Shown piece after piece: positions 17,183 through 26,029 of a stretch of DNA of 58,961 nt. Below the pieces are notes generated by a model. That model ran no database searches, had not been told where the DNA came from, and saw nothing but the letters and a program-made list of their open reading frames with translations. Every line of letters starts with the position of its first letter. Within the stretch, counting starts at the first letter, position 1. Source of the stretch: Gammaproteobacteria bacterium (GTDB lineage Bacteria; Pseudomonadota; Gammaproteobacteria; DSM-16500). The stretch is taken from positions 1 through 58,961 of the forward strand of contig JAHCAO010000013.1 in NCBI GenBank assembly GCA_019634835.1, in the 5' to 3' direction. Made by a program: the position numbers and the translations under genes.

Positions 17183-19989
17183 GTGATTACAAAGATACGT
17201 TAAATTTGCCCCAAACGGCATTTCCAATGAAAGCTAATTTGCCGCAACGCGAGCCTGAAATTTTAAAAAAATGGCAAGATATTAATCTTTATTCGACACT
17301 TCGCGCAGAGCGTAAAGGGAAGAAAAAGTTTATCTTGCATCTAGGGCCGCCCTATGCAAATGGACATATTCACTTGGGTACCGCTACCACGACGTTATTA
17401 AAAGATATCATTGTTAAGTCAAAAACGATGAGTGGTTTTGATGCTCCACTCGTACCAGGTTGGGATTGCCATGGGCTTCCTATCGAACTTAATGTGGAAA
17501 AAAAAATAGGGAAGCCAGGCCATAAAGTGACACCAGCTGAATTTCGTGTTGCTTGTCGTGAATATGCTTCTGCTTTTATTGATATTCAGCGAGCTGAATT
17601 TAAACGCTTAGGTATCGTGGCTGATTTTGACCATCCCTATTTGACAATGGATTTTAAATACGAAGCGAACATTATTCGCAGCTTGGCAAAAATTGTTGAA
17701 AACAAACATTTGCAAAAGGGTTATAAACCTGTGCATTGGTGTTTGGATTGTGCTTCTGCACTTGCTGAAGCAGAAGTGGAATACGCAGAAAAGATTTCTC
17801 CTTCTATTGACGTACGTTTTCATGTGGCGGATAACATCGATTTTTGGAGTAGGTTTGATCATGTTCACAAAGGGATGGGCCCTATTTCCATTCCTATTTG
17901 GACGACAACTCCTTGGACATTACCTGCTAACGAAGCGGTTACGTTAAACTCTATGCTGCAATATGTTCTTATCGCAAGTCCTGTACCAGAGCAATTGTTA
18001 ATTGCGGAAGATTTATTGCCTGCTGTTTTACAACGTTATGGAATTGAGAACCATACGATTCTTGGTCGTGTTAGAGGAGACAAGCTAGAAGGAGTTAAAC
18101 TCAAGCACCCGTTTTATGAGAAACAAGTACCTGTTATTTTAGGTGATCATGTTACGGTGGATTCAGGCACTGGAGCAGTACATACCGCACCGGCCCATGG
18201 TATGGATGATTATGTTGTGGGTAAGAAATATCATTTACCATTGAAAAATCCAGTCGGAGATAATGGCTGTTTCGTTGCTGAAACGCCAATATTGGCAGGA
18301 TTACATGTTAGCAAGTCGAGCGAAAAAATTATTGAAGAATTGCGCACGCGCGGTATGTTGATACATCAAGAATCACTGCGTCACAGTTATCCTCATTGCT
18401 GGCGACATAAAACACCGCTCATTTTCCGTGCGACGCCTCAGTGGTTTATCAGTATGGAGCAGAATGGTTTGCGTGCCATGGCATTGCATGCAATTGAAAG
18501 AGTGGAGTGGATTCCAGATTGGGGTAAGTCACGTATTAATGGAATGATAGAAAATCGGCCCGATTGGTGTATTTCGCGGCAGCGTGCTTGGGGCGTTCCA
18601 TTAGCATTATTTGTGCATAAACAAACAGGTGAATTACATCCTAATACCATATCACTCATGGAAAAAGTAGCAGAGCAAGTTGAAAAACAGGGCATAGAAG
18701 CTTGGTATATGCTCGATAAAGAAGAATTATTAGGAGATCAAGCCGAACATTATCAAAAAACTCATGATGTGTTAGATGTATGGTTTGATTCAGGTGTAAC
18801 GCATGAATGTGTATTAAAAATCCGGCCAGAATTAGCTTTTCCCGCTGATATCGTGTTAGAAGGATCGGACCAACACCGTGGTTGGTTTCAATCGTCTCTG
18901 TTAACTTCTATTGCCATTAATGGTGTGGAGTCTTATAAAGAAGTATTAACACATGGATTTGTTGTCGATGGGCAGGGACGTAAGATGTCTAAGTCACTTG
19001 GCAATGTCATCGCACCAGAAGAAGTCATACAAAAATTAGGCGCAGATATTCTACGGTTGTGGGTGGCGTCTATCGATTATCGATACGAAATTAATGCGTC
19101 AAAAGAAATTTTGAATCGCATGTCAGAAGCCTATCGTCGTATTCGTAATACAGCCCGATTTTTATTAGCAAACTTACATGGATTTGATCCTGAGAAAAAT
19201 TTGCTTCAACCAGAGCAGATGTTGGAGCTGGATCGTTGGGCAGTAGATAAAACCCGTTTAATACAAGAAGAAATCCTCAAAGCTTATTCGACCTATCAAT
19301 TTCACTCTGTAGTGCAAAAACTGCATAACTTTTGTGTCTCAGATCTTGGCGGCTTTTATTTAGATATTATTAAAGACCGTCAATATACCATGCAGACCAA
19401 TAGTCGCGGCCGTCGTTCAGCGCAAACAGCATTGTTCCATATGATTCATGCATTAGTACGTTGGATGGCGCCCATCATGAGTTTTACTGCCGAAGAAATT
19501 TGGCAATATATTCCTGGGGAACGTGCTGAATCTGTTCTCTTAACAACTTGGTATACCGAATTGGCGGTGCCTTCTGATGATAAGATGAATCAAAGTTATT
19601 GGGAGACGATACGTACGGTACGTGATGCGGTAAATAAAGAAATTGAAAATCAGCGTAATGCTAATCAAATTGGTTCGGCACTAGAGGCAGAAGTTTATCT
19701 TTATTGCTCACCTGATTTGAAAGCACAATTAGAGAAGCTAGGAGATGAGTTGCGTTTTGTTCTGATCACGTCATTGGCAGAAGTAATGGAAGAACATGCA
19801 AGTCCTGTTGACTCAGTTGTGACTGAGGTGCCGGGGTTAAGCCTGAAGATCAAAGCGACAATGAATCCTAAGTGTGAACGCTGTTGGCATCGTCGAGCGG
19901 ATGTTGATGCAAATAAAGATTATCCTGGTTTATGTGCTCGTTGTGTGGAAAATGTTGCTGGTGCGGGCGAGAAGAGAGAATATGCGTGA
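17179..19989 (+). CDS. ileS: Isoleucyl-tRNA synthetase
   Basis: Charges tRNA-Ile and edits valine. 936 residues, the usual length for the proteobacterial enzyme. The HIGH-type motif is GPPYANGHIHLGT, the CP1 editing domain has TTTPWTLPANEAVTL and GTGAVHTAPAHGMDDY, and the KMSKS loop is GRKMSKSLGN. The C-terminal zinc finger is intact (CERCWHRR...CARC). The start overlaps ribF by 4 bases. lspA follows after a degenerate family F repeat. Confidence 0.98.
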   Translation: MSDYKDTLNLPQTAFPMKANLPQREPEILKKWQDINLYSTLRAERKGKKKFILHLGPPYANGHIHLGTATTTLLKDIIVKSKTMSGFDAPLVPGWDCHGLPIELNVEKKIGKPGHKVTPAEFRVACREYASAFIDIQRAEFKRLGIVADFDHPYLTMDFKYEANIIRSLAKIVENKHLQKGYKPVHWCLDCASALAEAEVEYAEKISPSIDVRFHVADNIDFWSRFDHVHKGMGPISIPIWTTTPWTLPANEAVTLNSMLQYVLIASPVPEQLLIAEDLLPAVLQRYGIENHTILGRVRGDKLEGVKLKHPFYEKQVPVILGDHVTVDSGTGAVHTAPAHGMDDYVVGKKYHLPLKNPVGDNGCFVAETPILAGLHVSKSSEKIIEELRTRGMLIHQESLRHSYPHCWRHKTPLIFRATPQWFISMEQNGLRAMALHAIERVEWIPDWGKSRINGMIENRPDWCISRQRAWGVPLALFVHKQTGELHPNTISLMEKVAEQVEKQGIEAWYMLDKEELLGDQAEHYQKTHDVLDVWFDSGVTHECVLKIRPELAFPADIVLEGSDQHRGWFQSSLLTSIAINGVESYKEVLTHGFVVDGQGRKMSKSLGNVIAPEEVIQKLGADILRLWVASIDYRYEINASKEILNRMSEAYRRIRNTARFLLANLHGFDPEKNLLQPEQMLELDRWAVDKTRLIQEEILKAYSTYQFHSVVQKLHNFCVSDLGGFYLDIIKDRQYTMQTNSRGRRSAQTALFHMIHALVRWMAPIMSFTAEEIWQYIPGERAESVLLTTWYTELAVPSDDKMNQSYWETIRTVRDAVNKEIENQRNANQIGSALEAEVYLYCSPDLKAQLEKLGDELRFVLITSLAEVMEEHASPVDSVVTEVPGLSLKIKATMNPKCERCWHRRADVDANKDYPGLCARCVENVAGAGEKREYA

Positions 19990-20001
19990 GAGAATTTGGA
20001 A

Positions 20002-20097
20002 GGCGTACATGACGAGCTTTTTGTAGAGTGGATGTTGCGGTTCATTGTGAGGGAAAAATGCCTTCGTCTTCTCGCTACAAAAAACTCATAATACGCC
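20002..20097. repeat. Palindromic element family F, deleted copy (ileS-lspA)
   Basis: A 96-bp imperfect palindrome whose ends read GGCGTACATGACGAGCTTTTTGTAG and the inverse. Inside is TTGCGGTTCATTGTGAGGG, homologous to part of the family F core at 41608-41780 (reverse strand), so this is an internally deleted member. It lies in the ileS-lspA spacer just before the lspA ribosome site. Confidence 0.65.
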
Positions 20098-20111
20098 ATT
20101 TAGGGATTAAT

Positions 20112-20606
20112 ATGATCTCAACTAAATTATATAAGAGTGGCCTTGCTTGGTTATGGATTACTGCCATTGTGCTGGTAGTAGATCGTTATTCAAAAATGTG
20201 GGTCATGCAGCATCTTACTTATCAAGAGCCGTTGGGGATTTTACCATTTTTTAATCTTACCTTGGCTTATAATACAGGAGCAGCATTTAGTTTTTTGCAT
20301 ACAGCATCAGGGTGGCAAAATGGATTTTTCAGTGGCTTAGCATTTATTGTGAGTATTGTTATCCTGGGTTGGTTAGTAAAGCAGTCATGGCATTCTTATT
20401 GGGTGAATACCGCTTTATGTCTTATATTAGGCGGTGCATTGGGCAATGCATGGGACAGAATGTTGTATGGTTATGTCGTCGATTTTCTTTCTTTTCACTT
20501 AGGTGAGTGGTACTTTGCTATTTTTAATATAGCAGATAGTGCAATTTGTGTGGGTGCATTCATGTTGTTTTTGCATTGGGCTAGGCAGAATAGTAGGATC
20601 CGTTAG
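20112..20606 (+). CDS. lspA: Lipoprotein signal peptidase
   Basis: Inner-membrane aspartic protease that cleaves prolipoprotein signal peptides. 164 residues with four transmembrane helices. Both catalytic Asp regions are visible: [18 protein letters not shown] and [14 protein letters not shown], along with [10 protein letters not shown]. The frame is open to 20028, but AGGGA at 20102-20106 supports the ATG at 20112. Third gene of the ribF-ileS-lspA group. The 3' end overlaps the convergent hydrolase by 4 bases. Confidence 0.96.
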   Translation: MISTKLYKSGLAWLWITAIVLVVDRYSKMWVMQHLTYQEPLGILPFFNLTLAYNTGAAFSFLHTASGWQNGFFSGLAFIVSIVILGWLVKQSWHSYWVNTALCLILGGALGNAWDRMLYGYVVDFLSFHLGEWYFAIFNIADSAICVGAFMLFLHWARQNSRIR

Positions 20607-21790
20607 CACATTGATTTACGGATAATAAATTTAACGATTTGGCTAGCGGTGAAATCAAAGTCAGGGTTATAAGTTAACTGGCGGCGTTTATTCTTAATTA
20701 ACTTAAATTTATGTAGTAGGTCGTAAGCATCCACTTCAATAGGATTATAGGCGCCATAAGTGCAGTTATTTAAATGGCTGCAGGAAGCATATTCATAGTC
20801 GCCATTTTGCCCATAGTGGGGATTATCTGGTGCAAATGGAATGGACACGTGAGAAAAATGGTTAATATGCAAGTCAGGATAATGAGTGATGCGAGTTAAT
20901 ATCCTGGGGTCTGGGTAGGCACGATCGATAGAAGTATATAGGAGTAATTTATTATCTGGACTTGGCAGGTTCGTAAAGAAATCTATTGCTCTATGACTGG
21001 ATATCGTTTCATCCTCACGGCTGACAGCCATAAAAACAGGACAATCAATCGAGCGATTTTGTTTTAATTTCTTTAAAGTATGGATCAGTAATTCCACTTG
21101 AGCAATAGGATGAAAAGCAATAGAGAGATATTTTGAGTAATCCACCTCGTTTTCAGTATGAAGCCATTGGTTATTATCATTATGCCGCAGCCACTTTTTT
21201 AGGTAATGCCAACCTACGATAATATGAATGGGTGCTTTGATTCTAATGGCGGGAGCAAGGAGAATGATTCCTGATATTTTAGGATCTTGTAACGCTTGAT
21301 ATACAGATAGCGCGGCACCCGTTGAATATCCAATTAAGTAAAGCTGGTCTACCTCTTTACGTAAACTCTCAACACCATAGTGTAAAGCTTGAATCCAATT
21401 TTGATAGGAGACAGAGAGCAAATCACTGGGTATGGTGCCATGCCCGGGTAACAGAATGGCTCGGCAAAGTATGCCATTTGCTTGTAATCGATTGCCAATA
21501 TCTCGTAGTGAAAAAGGACTATCTAATAATCCGTGCATCAAGAGTGCGCCATACTTCAAGCGATTTCCTGACATGATAGGGCGAGGAGGATAAAGTTCAT
21601 AAGGACTATTAGCATCGATAATGTGTTTTGCATTTATACCAGGTTGATGTAGATCTGTACGGCGCTCTTCGATAATTGCACGGCTTCGTGCAATATATTC
21701 AGAAAATGGCAAGTTATTATCAGTGACAGAATAGTCTATGATAGCTTCTTTTACAGTAGTTGCAGATACGTTGCCAAGCATAAATTCCAT
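20603..21790 (-). CDS. Alpha/beta hydrolase (esterase/lysophospholipase-like)
   Basis: 395-residue alpha/beta-hydrolase. The oxyanion-hole region is [15 protein letters not shown] (about 81-95), and the nucleophile elbow GYSTG is at residues 154-158 with Ser156. Later motifs include [13 protein letters not shown] (acid region) and [17 protein letters not shown] (His region), completing a plausible triad. No signal peptide is obvious; the first 70 residues precede the fold. It resembles the carboxylesterase/monoacylglycerol-lipase group. The substrate is unknown; in an intracellular bacterium a lipid substrate is a reasonable guess. Confidence 0.75.
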   Translation of the reverse strand: MEFMLGNVSATTVKEAIIDYSVTDNNLPFSEYIARSRAIIEERRTDLHQPGINAKHIIDANSPYELYPPRPIMSGNRLKYGALLMHGLLDSPFSLRDIGNRLQANGILCRAILLPGHGTIPSDLLSVSYQNWIQALHYGVESLRKEVDQLYLIGYSTGAALSVYQALQDPKISGIILLAPAIRIKAPIHIIVGWHYLKKWLRHNDNNQWLHTENEVDYSKYLSIAFHPIAQVELLIHTLKKLKQNRSIDCPVFMAVSREDETISSHRAIDFFTNLPSPDNKLLLYTSIDRAYPDPRILTRITHYPDLHINHFSHVSIPFAPDNPHYGQNGDYEYASCSHLNNCTYGAYNPIEVDAYDLLHKFKLIKNKRRQLTYNPDFDFTASQIVKFIIRKSMC

Positions 21791-21880
21791 ATGAGCCTTC
21801 TACAATGATGGCTTTGTAGAGTGTGTTTTCATTATACTATGCGGTCTTAAGCAAAGTGAATAGGATGCAGGCACAGTATA

Positions 21881-22192
21881 ATGGGATGGGTAATTATTTT
21901 GGGTTTAATGCCAGTGTTTGTATTTGCGGCAAACGTTGGTATAGGCAGGGTAGCTTCTAATATCATGGACCCCGTGAGTGTGGTTTCAGATTTTGTGCAT
22001 AGTGGGTGTATTTTGATTGGCGGTGCTTTTATTTTTGCGAGTATTGTTAAATATATTGAGCATCGAAAAAATCCGTTGATGGTGCCTATTAGTACCGTAA
22101 TATTTTTATTGATTGCTGGATTTGTCCTGGTATGCTTGCCTTTTATTTCTTATGTCACAGCCAATGGTGTACCTTATACGTTGTTACAGTAA
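21881..22192 (+). CDS. IcmC/IcmD (DotE/DotP)-like membrane protein
   Basis: A 103-residue protein with an N-terminal signal sequence (cleavage after VFVFA), two further hydrophobic segments (about 40-55 and 70-92) and a basic link, KYIEHRKNPLMVPIST. This link strongly recalls the KFKQHKDNPTQIP segment of the type IVB secretion proteins IcmC/IcmD as I remember them. In Legionella these small inner-membrane proteins support the Dot/Icm complex. Here the gene sits outside any visible dot/icm cluster, paired with a lipoprotein gene 7 bases downstream. The assignment rests on remembered family resemblance. Confidence 0.6.
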   Translation: MGWVIILGLMPVFVFAANVGIGRVASNIMDPVSVVSDFVHSGCILIGGAFIFASIVKYIEHRKNPLMVPISTVIFLLIAGFVLVCLPFISYVTANGVPYTLLQ

Positions 22193-22199
22193 ATACAAT

Positions 22200-22661
22200 A
22201 TGTCTAAAATTATAAAAATCATTATCGTAATATTATTACCAGTTTTAACTGGATGTCATGAGAAGCATACATATTCTTATTACATGCAACATCCTGAAGT
22301 GTTAAAAAAGGCGGTGGCGACTTGTCAATCGAGCCGTTTACTATCAAAGGAGCAAGTTGCGCAGTGTGAAGTCATTTTATATTCTGCCACCAACATGATT
22401 TCACTGATTAATGAACAACAAGCTGATCCAGAAGCGTTTGGCCAACGGATCATGGATGCGCAAGCGGCTTATATAAAATTGAAAGATGAAGTGCGTAAGG
22501 CACAAGTTTCACTCGATGTGTTGAAAAAAGACAAACAGGCGTCGACATCAGATGTGAGGGCTGCACAAGATGATTGGTATAAAGCAAAAAAAGCGTGTGC
22601 TGAACAGTTTCAAGAAGTAAAAGTATTGCTCGCAGTCGTGGGGCTGGGTAAGCCAGATTAA
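22200..22661 (+). CDS. Small lipoprotein, EexN-like
   Basis: 153 residues. The signal sequence ends in the lipobox LTGC (Cys about residue 18), so it is a lipoprotein. The mature start, SYYMQHPEVLKKAVATC, matches the Y..HPE.....C pattern of EexN-type entry-exclusion lipoproteins of conjugative systems. A long helical, charged C-terminal part follows. The frame is open from 22113 but the ATG at 22200 gives a proper signal peptide. It follows the IcmD-like gene by 7 bases, suggesting a two-gene unit with a conjugation or type IV secretion history. Confidence 0.6.
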   Translation: MSKIIKIIIVILLPVLTGCHEKHTYSYYMQHPEVLKKAVATCQSSRLLSKEQVAQCEVILYSATNMISLINEQQADPEAFGQRIMDAQAAYIKLKDEVRKAQVSLDVLKKDKQASTSDVRAAQDDWYKAKKACAEQFQEVKVLLAVVGLGKPD

Positions 22662-23019
22662 AGTCTACAGGACCTCCAGTTTCGAGGTTATGGATAAGGT
22701 ATTAGAGTTAAACTCGGCAAGAACACACATTACAGGCATTCCGCTAGACTGAGCCATTTCTAGTTAGAATAGTAGAATTCGCGTAACCATTCACAGGGAT
22801 AGTCATAGGCCCCCAAAAACGGAAGCTGATAAGTAGCACCATTCAAGTCATCACGACGGCCCGTTTTGAAATACAATAGATGGGTTAAAATTGCAGCCTT
22901 TATTCCTTCGCTAGCTTCCCTCTTAACGGGCCTTCATGGCTTCGACATCGCAGAGCTTCCGTTTTTTGGGGCCTATTATGACTATCCCTGTGAATGGTTA
23001 GAATTGGTAGCCTTTTATT
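22662..23019. repeat. Palindromic element family C, copy 1, filling the spacer
   Basis: The spacer before rlmH is mostly a 217-bp palindrome at 22784-23000. Arms start TAACCATTCACAGGGATAGTCATA and run inward to AAAACGGAAGCT. The core (GATAAGTAGCACCATTCAAG, TTTATTCCTTCGCT, GACATCGCAGAGCTTCC) is shared nearly base for base with copy 2 at 24736-24993, while the outer arms differ. The right arm ends 20 bp from the rlmH stop. I see no gene in 22662-22783. Confidence 0.88.
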
Positions 23020-23487
23020 TCATCGATGATAAGGATGATGGTTCAATATGCTCCATGCGCGGTAGATTTGTTCTGCAAGAATGAGCCGTACTAAGATATG
23101 CGGGAATGTTAATGGCGAGAGCGACCATGTTTGTTCCGCTTTTTGCAAGCATTCGGTGGACAAACCATCCGGACCGCCTACAAGTAAATCCACATTTCGG
23201 CCGTTATGGTGCCATTCTGCCAATTGATCGGCAAGTTGTTCTGTGCTCCAGAGTTTACCTCTCACATCCAGTGCAATAATGTGATGGTGAGGTTTGATGA
23301 CGTGTAACATCTTCTCGCCTTCACGTTCAGTGATCCGTTTGATGTCAGCATTTGCAAGGCGCTTTTCTGCAGGAATTTCAATCAACTCTAAGCTGCATGA
23401 TGAGGGCAGTCGTTTGATATATTCTGCGTATCCTTCCCGTATCCATGCTGGGGATTTATGTGTAATGGTTAATAAGCGAATTTTCAT
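23020..23487 (-). CDS. rlmH: 23S rRNA pseudouridine-1915 N3-methyltransferase RlmH
   Basis: SPOUT-family methyltransferase acting on assembled 70S ribosomes. 155 residues, the standard length, ending YRAWSILNHHPYHR as in E. coli. The SAM knot residues are in IALDVRGKLWSTEQLADQL, LLVGGPDGL and LSPLTFPHILVRLILAEQIYR. It follows rsfS by 8 bases, the conserved rsfS-rlmH pair. Confidence 0.97.
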   Translation of the reverse strand: MKIRLLTITHKSPAWIREGYAEYIKRLPSSCSLELIEIPAEKRLANADIKRITEREGEKMLHVIKPHHHIIALDVRGKLWSTEQLADQLAEWHHNGRNVDLLVGGPDGLSTECLQKAEQTWSLSPLTFPHILVRLILAEQIYRAWSILNHHPYHR

Positions 23488-23495
23488 AAAGAGGG

Positions 23496-23843
23496 TTAAG
23501 ATTTATGCTCGCGTAATTCCTTAACAGGTTCCCATAAATCTTCAAGGCTATAGAACGAGCGGGTGGAAGCCAGCATAACATGTACGACAACATCGCCAAG
23601 ATCCACTAGTACCCATTCGCTTTCGCGTCCTCCCTCAGTTCGTACTAATGGTGCTTGTTGCTCTTTTGCTTTAACAGCAACACTATCAGCTAGTGCTTTA
23701 ACGTGGCGAGTTGAGCGTCCTGTACAAATAACCATGTAGTCAGTGATGCTAGTGAGAGTACGAACATCCATCGTCACAATATCTATACCTTTCATCTCAT
23801 CTAATACTTTTATGGCAAGGTCACGTAAATCTTCAGATTTCAT
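23496..23843 (-). CDS. rsfS: Ribosomal silencing factor RsfS
   Basis: Binds L14 (uL14) on the 50S subunit and blocks subunit joining in starved cells. 115 residues with the family segments DIVTMDVRTLTSITDYMVICTGRSTRHVKALA and EWVLVDLGDVVVHVM, which carry the conserved Asp and Gly. It sits between nadD and rlmH on the minus strand, as in most gammaproteobacteria. Confidence 0.96.
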   Translation of the reverse strand: MKSEDLRDLAIKVLDEMKGIDIVTMDVRTLTSITDYMVICTGRSTRHVKALADSVAVKAKEQQAPLVRTEGGRESEWVLVDLGDVVVHVMLASTRSFYSLEDLWEPVKELREHKS

Positions 23844-23896
23844 ATCATATGTCCGGGTTCATGCGAGGTTGTAAGTTCATATTTGACTTATACTAC

Positions 23897-24040
23897 AGGG
23901 TCTATTGACAATTCTACTATCTTGGTTAGAAATAGCGGACTTTCTGTGGTTCGCTGCTCATTTACTTCTATATAAACTGCGCTGCGATCCTCAAAAATTA
24001 GCCATTTGTAACTCAGTCTAGCGAATTGTCAATAGACCCT
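23897..24040. repeat. Palindromic element (family E) between nadD and rsfS
   Basis: 18-bp perfect arms (AGGGTCTATTGACAATTC at 23897-23914 and its inverse at 24023-24040) flank a 108-nt core with no full second copy in the window. The right arm encodes the last codons and stop of nadD (RVY*). The left arm lies 54 bp upstream of rsfS. Its position and layout match the other palindromes. Confidence 0.7.
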
Positions 24041-24679
24041 ATAGGTACCATTCTGTTTAATATAATGATAAACACTATCTGGCAATAAATACCTGGGATT
24101 TTTCCCCATTGCAATCTGTTTTCGAATATCTGTAGCGGAAATTTCTAATGCTGTGATCGGGCGTAGTAAAATACCTCCGCCTATATTTTCGTGGATAAAA
24201 GAAGTTTCTTTCTGTATACGTTCATTAATCAGTTCTGAAATGGTACCTGCTTGAGGCAAATGATAATGTGGCCGGTGTGCAACAACGATGTGTGTGTACT
24301 CCAGTATTTCTTTCCATCGATGCCAGCTAGGGAACCCTAAAAAAGCATCAATTCCCATCAATAAGCAAAAAGGTATTTCTGGCATTTCCGCACGCATTTC
24401 GATTAGGGTATCAATTGTATAAGTAGTGCCTTTACGACGAATTTCACGGTCATCAGCAATTAAGGCAGGCTCATCTGCAACGGCGCATTGGACCATCGCT
24501 AGTCGCTGTTTTGGTGTGGCAACCGGCTGCTTGCGATACATAGGCTTATAAGTGGGAATAATATGTACTTTGGCTAAGTCTAGGGAATCATAAAGTTCTA
24601 GCGCCATTCGTAAATGACCAAGATGAAGGGGGTCAAATGTTCCGCCAAGAATGCCTATGGCTTTATGTGTCTGGTGCAT
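24029..24679 (-). CDS. nadD: Nicotinate-nucleotide adenylyltransferase
   Basis: Makes deamido-NAD from NaMN and ATP. 216 residues. GGTFDPLHLGHLRMA is the nucleotidyltransferase motif with its HxGH; MGIDAFLGFPSWHRW and ISATDIRKQIAMG are the other family signatures. The final residues (TYRVY) come from the arm of the downstream palindromic element, which also provides the TGA. Confidence 0.96.
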   Translation of the reverse strand: MHQTHKAIGILGGTFDPLHLGHLRMALELYDSLDLAKVHIIPTYKPMYRKQPVATPKQRLAMVQCAVADEPALIADDREIRRKGTTYTIDTLIEMRAEMPEIPFCLLMGIDAFLGFPSWHRWKEILEYTHIVVAHRPHYHLPQAGTISELINERIQKETSFIHENIGGGILLRPITALEISATDIRKQIAMGKNPRYLLPDSVYHYIKQNGTYRVY

Positions 24680-25030
24680 GGCTGTAGCGACCTGTGATGA
24701 TTAGGTAAATTATAACATGTTGTTAGGCATTCCCACTGAAGGTCAACACCTATTGTTTTTAGCTCATGGGCGTAGTCATAGGGTCCCAAAAAACGGAAGC
24801 TGATAAGTAGCACCATTCAAGTCATCACGACGGCTCGCTTTGAAACACAATAGATTCGTTGAAATGGCAGTCTTTATTCCTTCGCTTGCTTCTATCTTAA
24901 CGAGCCTTCATCGCTTTGACATCGCAGAGCTTCCGTTTTTTGGGACCCTATGACTACGCCCATGAGCTAAAAACAATAGGTGTCGGCCTTCAGCGAGTTC
25001 CTGACATGCTGTCAATGAGGTTAGGACACG
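24680..25030. repeat. Palindromic element family C, copy 2 (holA-nadD spacer)
   Basis: A 258-bp palindrome, 24736-24993. The 66-bp arms (24736-24801 / 24928-24993) match at 64 of 66 positions. The inner part and core (AAAACGGAAGCTGATAAGTAG, CATCGCAGAGCTTCC) equal copy 1. The outer part (CTGAAGG...CACCTATTGTTTTTAGCTC) instead resembles the arms of the family D element at 37081-37228, as if one element sat inside another. No gene is visible here. Confidence 0.9.
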
Positions 25031-26029
25031 CTAACCTAATCGCAAACAAAATATTTGTAAACTCATCCAGATATCTCCTTTTTCTGCGCCTTTAATCACA
25101 CGGTCAATTTCTGCAGCATGACTAAGATGGCGCCAACAATCTTTAACAGTAAATGTTGTTAAGAAATGACGGACAGAGGGTTGACGGCGTGGGAAAATAC
25201 GCTGTTTTTGAAACAATTGTTCATAAGTCAAACCTTGGCTTAATTGCTCTGCATATTGTGCTAAAAGACGCAGCTCACGTGTGATTCCCCACAAAATCAA
25301 TACAGGTTCGATACTCTCCTGTTTTAAGCTTTCAAGGATACGCAAGGCCTTAGGTTGATTTCTCGCAATTAAAGCGTCTACAAAATCAAAGACAGTGAAA
25401 CGGCTTTCATCTGCTAACACTGTTTCAATAAGATCAGCATCAATAGGTTTTTGCGGCTGCAGTAAATAAATTTTTTCTATGGTTTGTGCCGTGGCAACTA
25501 AATTGCCCTCTGTATAATCGGCTAATAAATTTGCTGCGTGAGGGTTAAATTGTAACTTATATTTTTTTGCACGGTGGTGAATCCATTGTGGAAGTTGCTC
25601 GCGGGGAATAGGCCAGACTGTGACAACAATGCCATTTTTTTCTAAGGATTTATACCAAGCGGTTTTTGCAATTTTGTCATCGATTTTTCCTATGTCAATT
25701 AGCAAAAGATTATCAGGCGATGGTCTTTCTCCATATTCCTGTAAAATTTTTCCAGCAATTTTATTGGGTGCTATGTCCCGAAAGTCCAATTCGAATAACC
25801 GCTGCTCAGTTGATAATGATGCGGAATATAGCAGGGAATAAAGTGTTTCCCAGTCAAAACCTGCTTCGGGTGTGATACGTACTCGCTCACTAAATCCTGT
25901 TTTTTTTGCAGCTTTGCGGATTAAATGGATAGCATCTTGTTTAAGTAATAGCTCGTCGCCACTGATGATATAAATAGGTGCAAGTTGTTTTGCAAGATGT
26001 GGTTCCAACTGAAAATAAGTTAATTTCAT
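25031..26029 (-). CDS. holA: DNA polymerase III subunit delta
   Basis: Clamp-loader subunit that opens the beta clamp. 332 residues, close to the E. coli length. The N-terminal AAA+-like fold contains PIYIISGDELLLKQDAIHLIRKAA, the helical lid YTEGNLVATAQTIEKIYLL, and the collar segment LRILESLKQESIEPVLILWGITRELR. It overlaps lptE by 4 bases, the usual leuS-lptE-holA order. Confidence 0.93.
   Translation of the reverse strand: MKLTYFQLEPHLAKQLAPIYIISGDELLLKQDAIHLIRKAAKKTGFSERVRITPEAGFDWETLYSLLYSASLSTEQRLFELDFRDIAPNKIAGKILQEYGERPSPDNLLLIDIGKIDDKIAKTAWYKSLEKNGIVVTVWPIPREQLPQWIHHRAKKYKLQFNPHAANLLADYTEGNLVATAQTIEKIYLLQPQKPIDADLIETVLADESRFTVFDFVDALIARNQPKALRILESLKQESIEPVLILWGITRELRLLAQYAEQLSQGLTYEQLFQKQRIFPRRQPSVRHFLTTFTVKDCWRHLSHAAEIDRVIKGAEKGDIWMSLQIFCLRLG

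Noticed and set aside
22866..23084. 72-codon plus-strand frame across the family C palindrome and the end of rlmH
   Set aside because: It reads through the repeat core and an antisense gene end; no ribosome site. The homologous core in copy 2 gives no matching protein.
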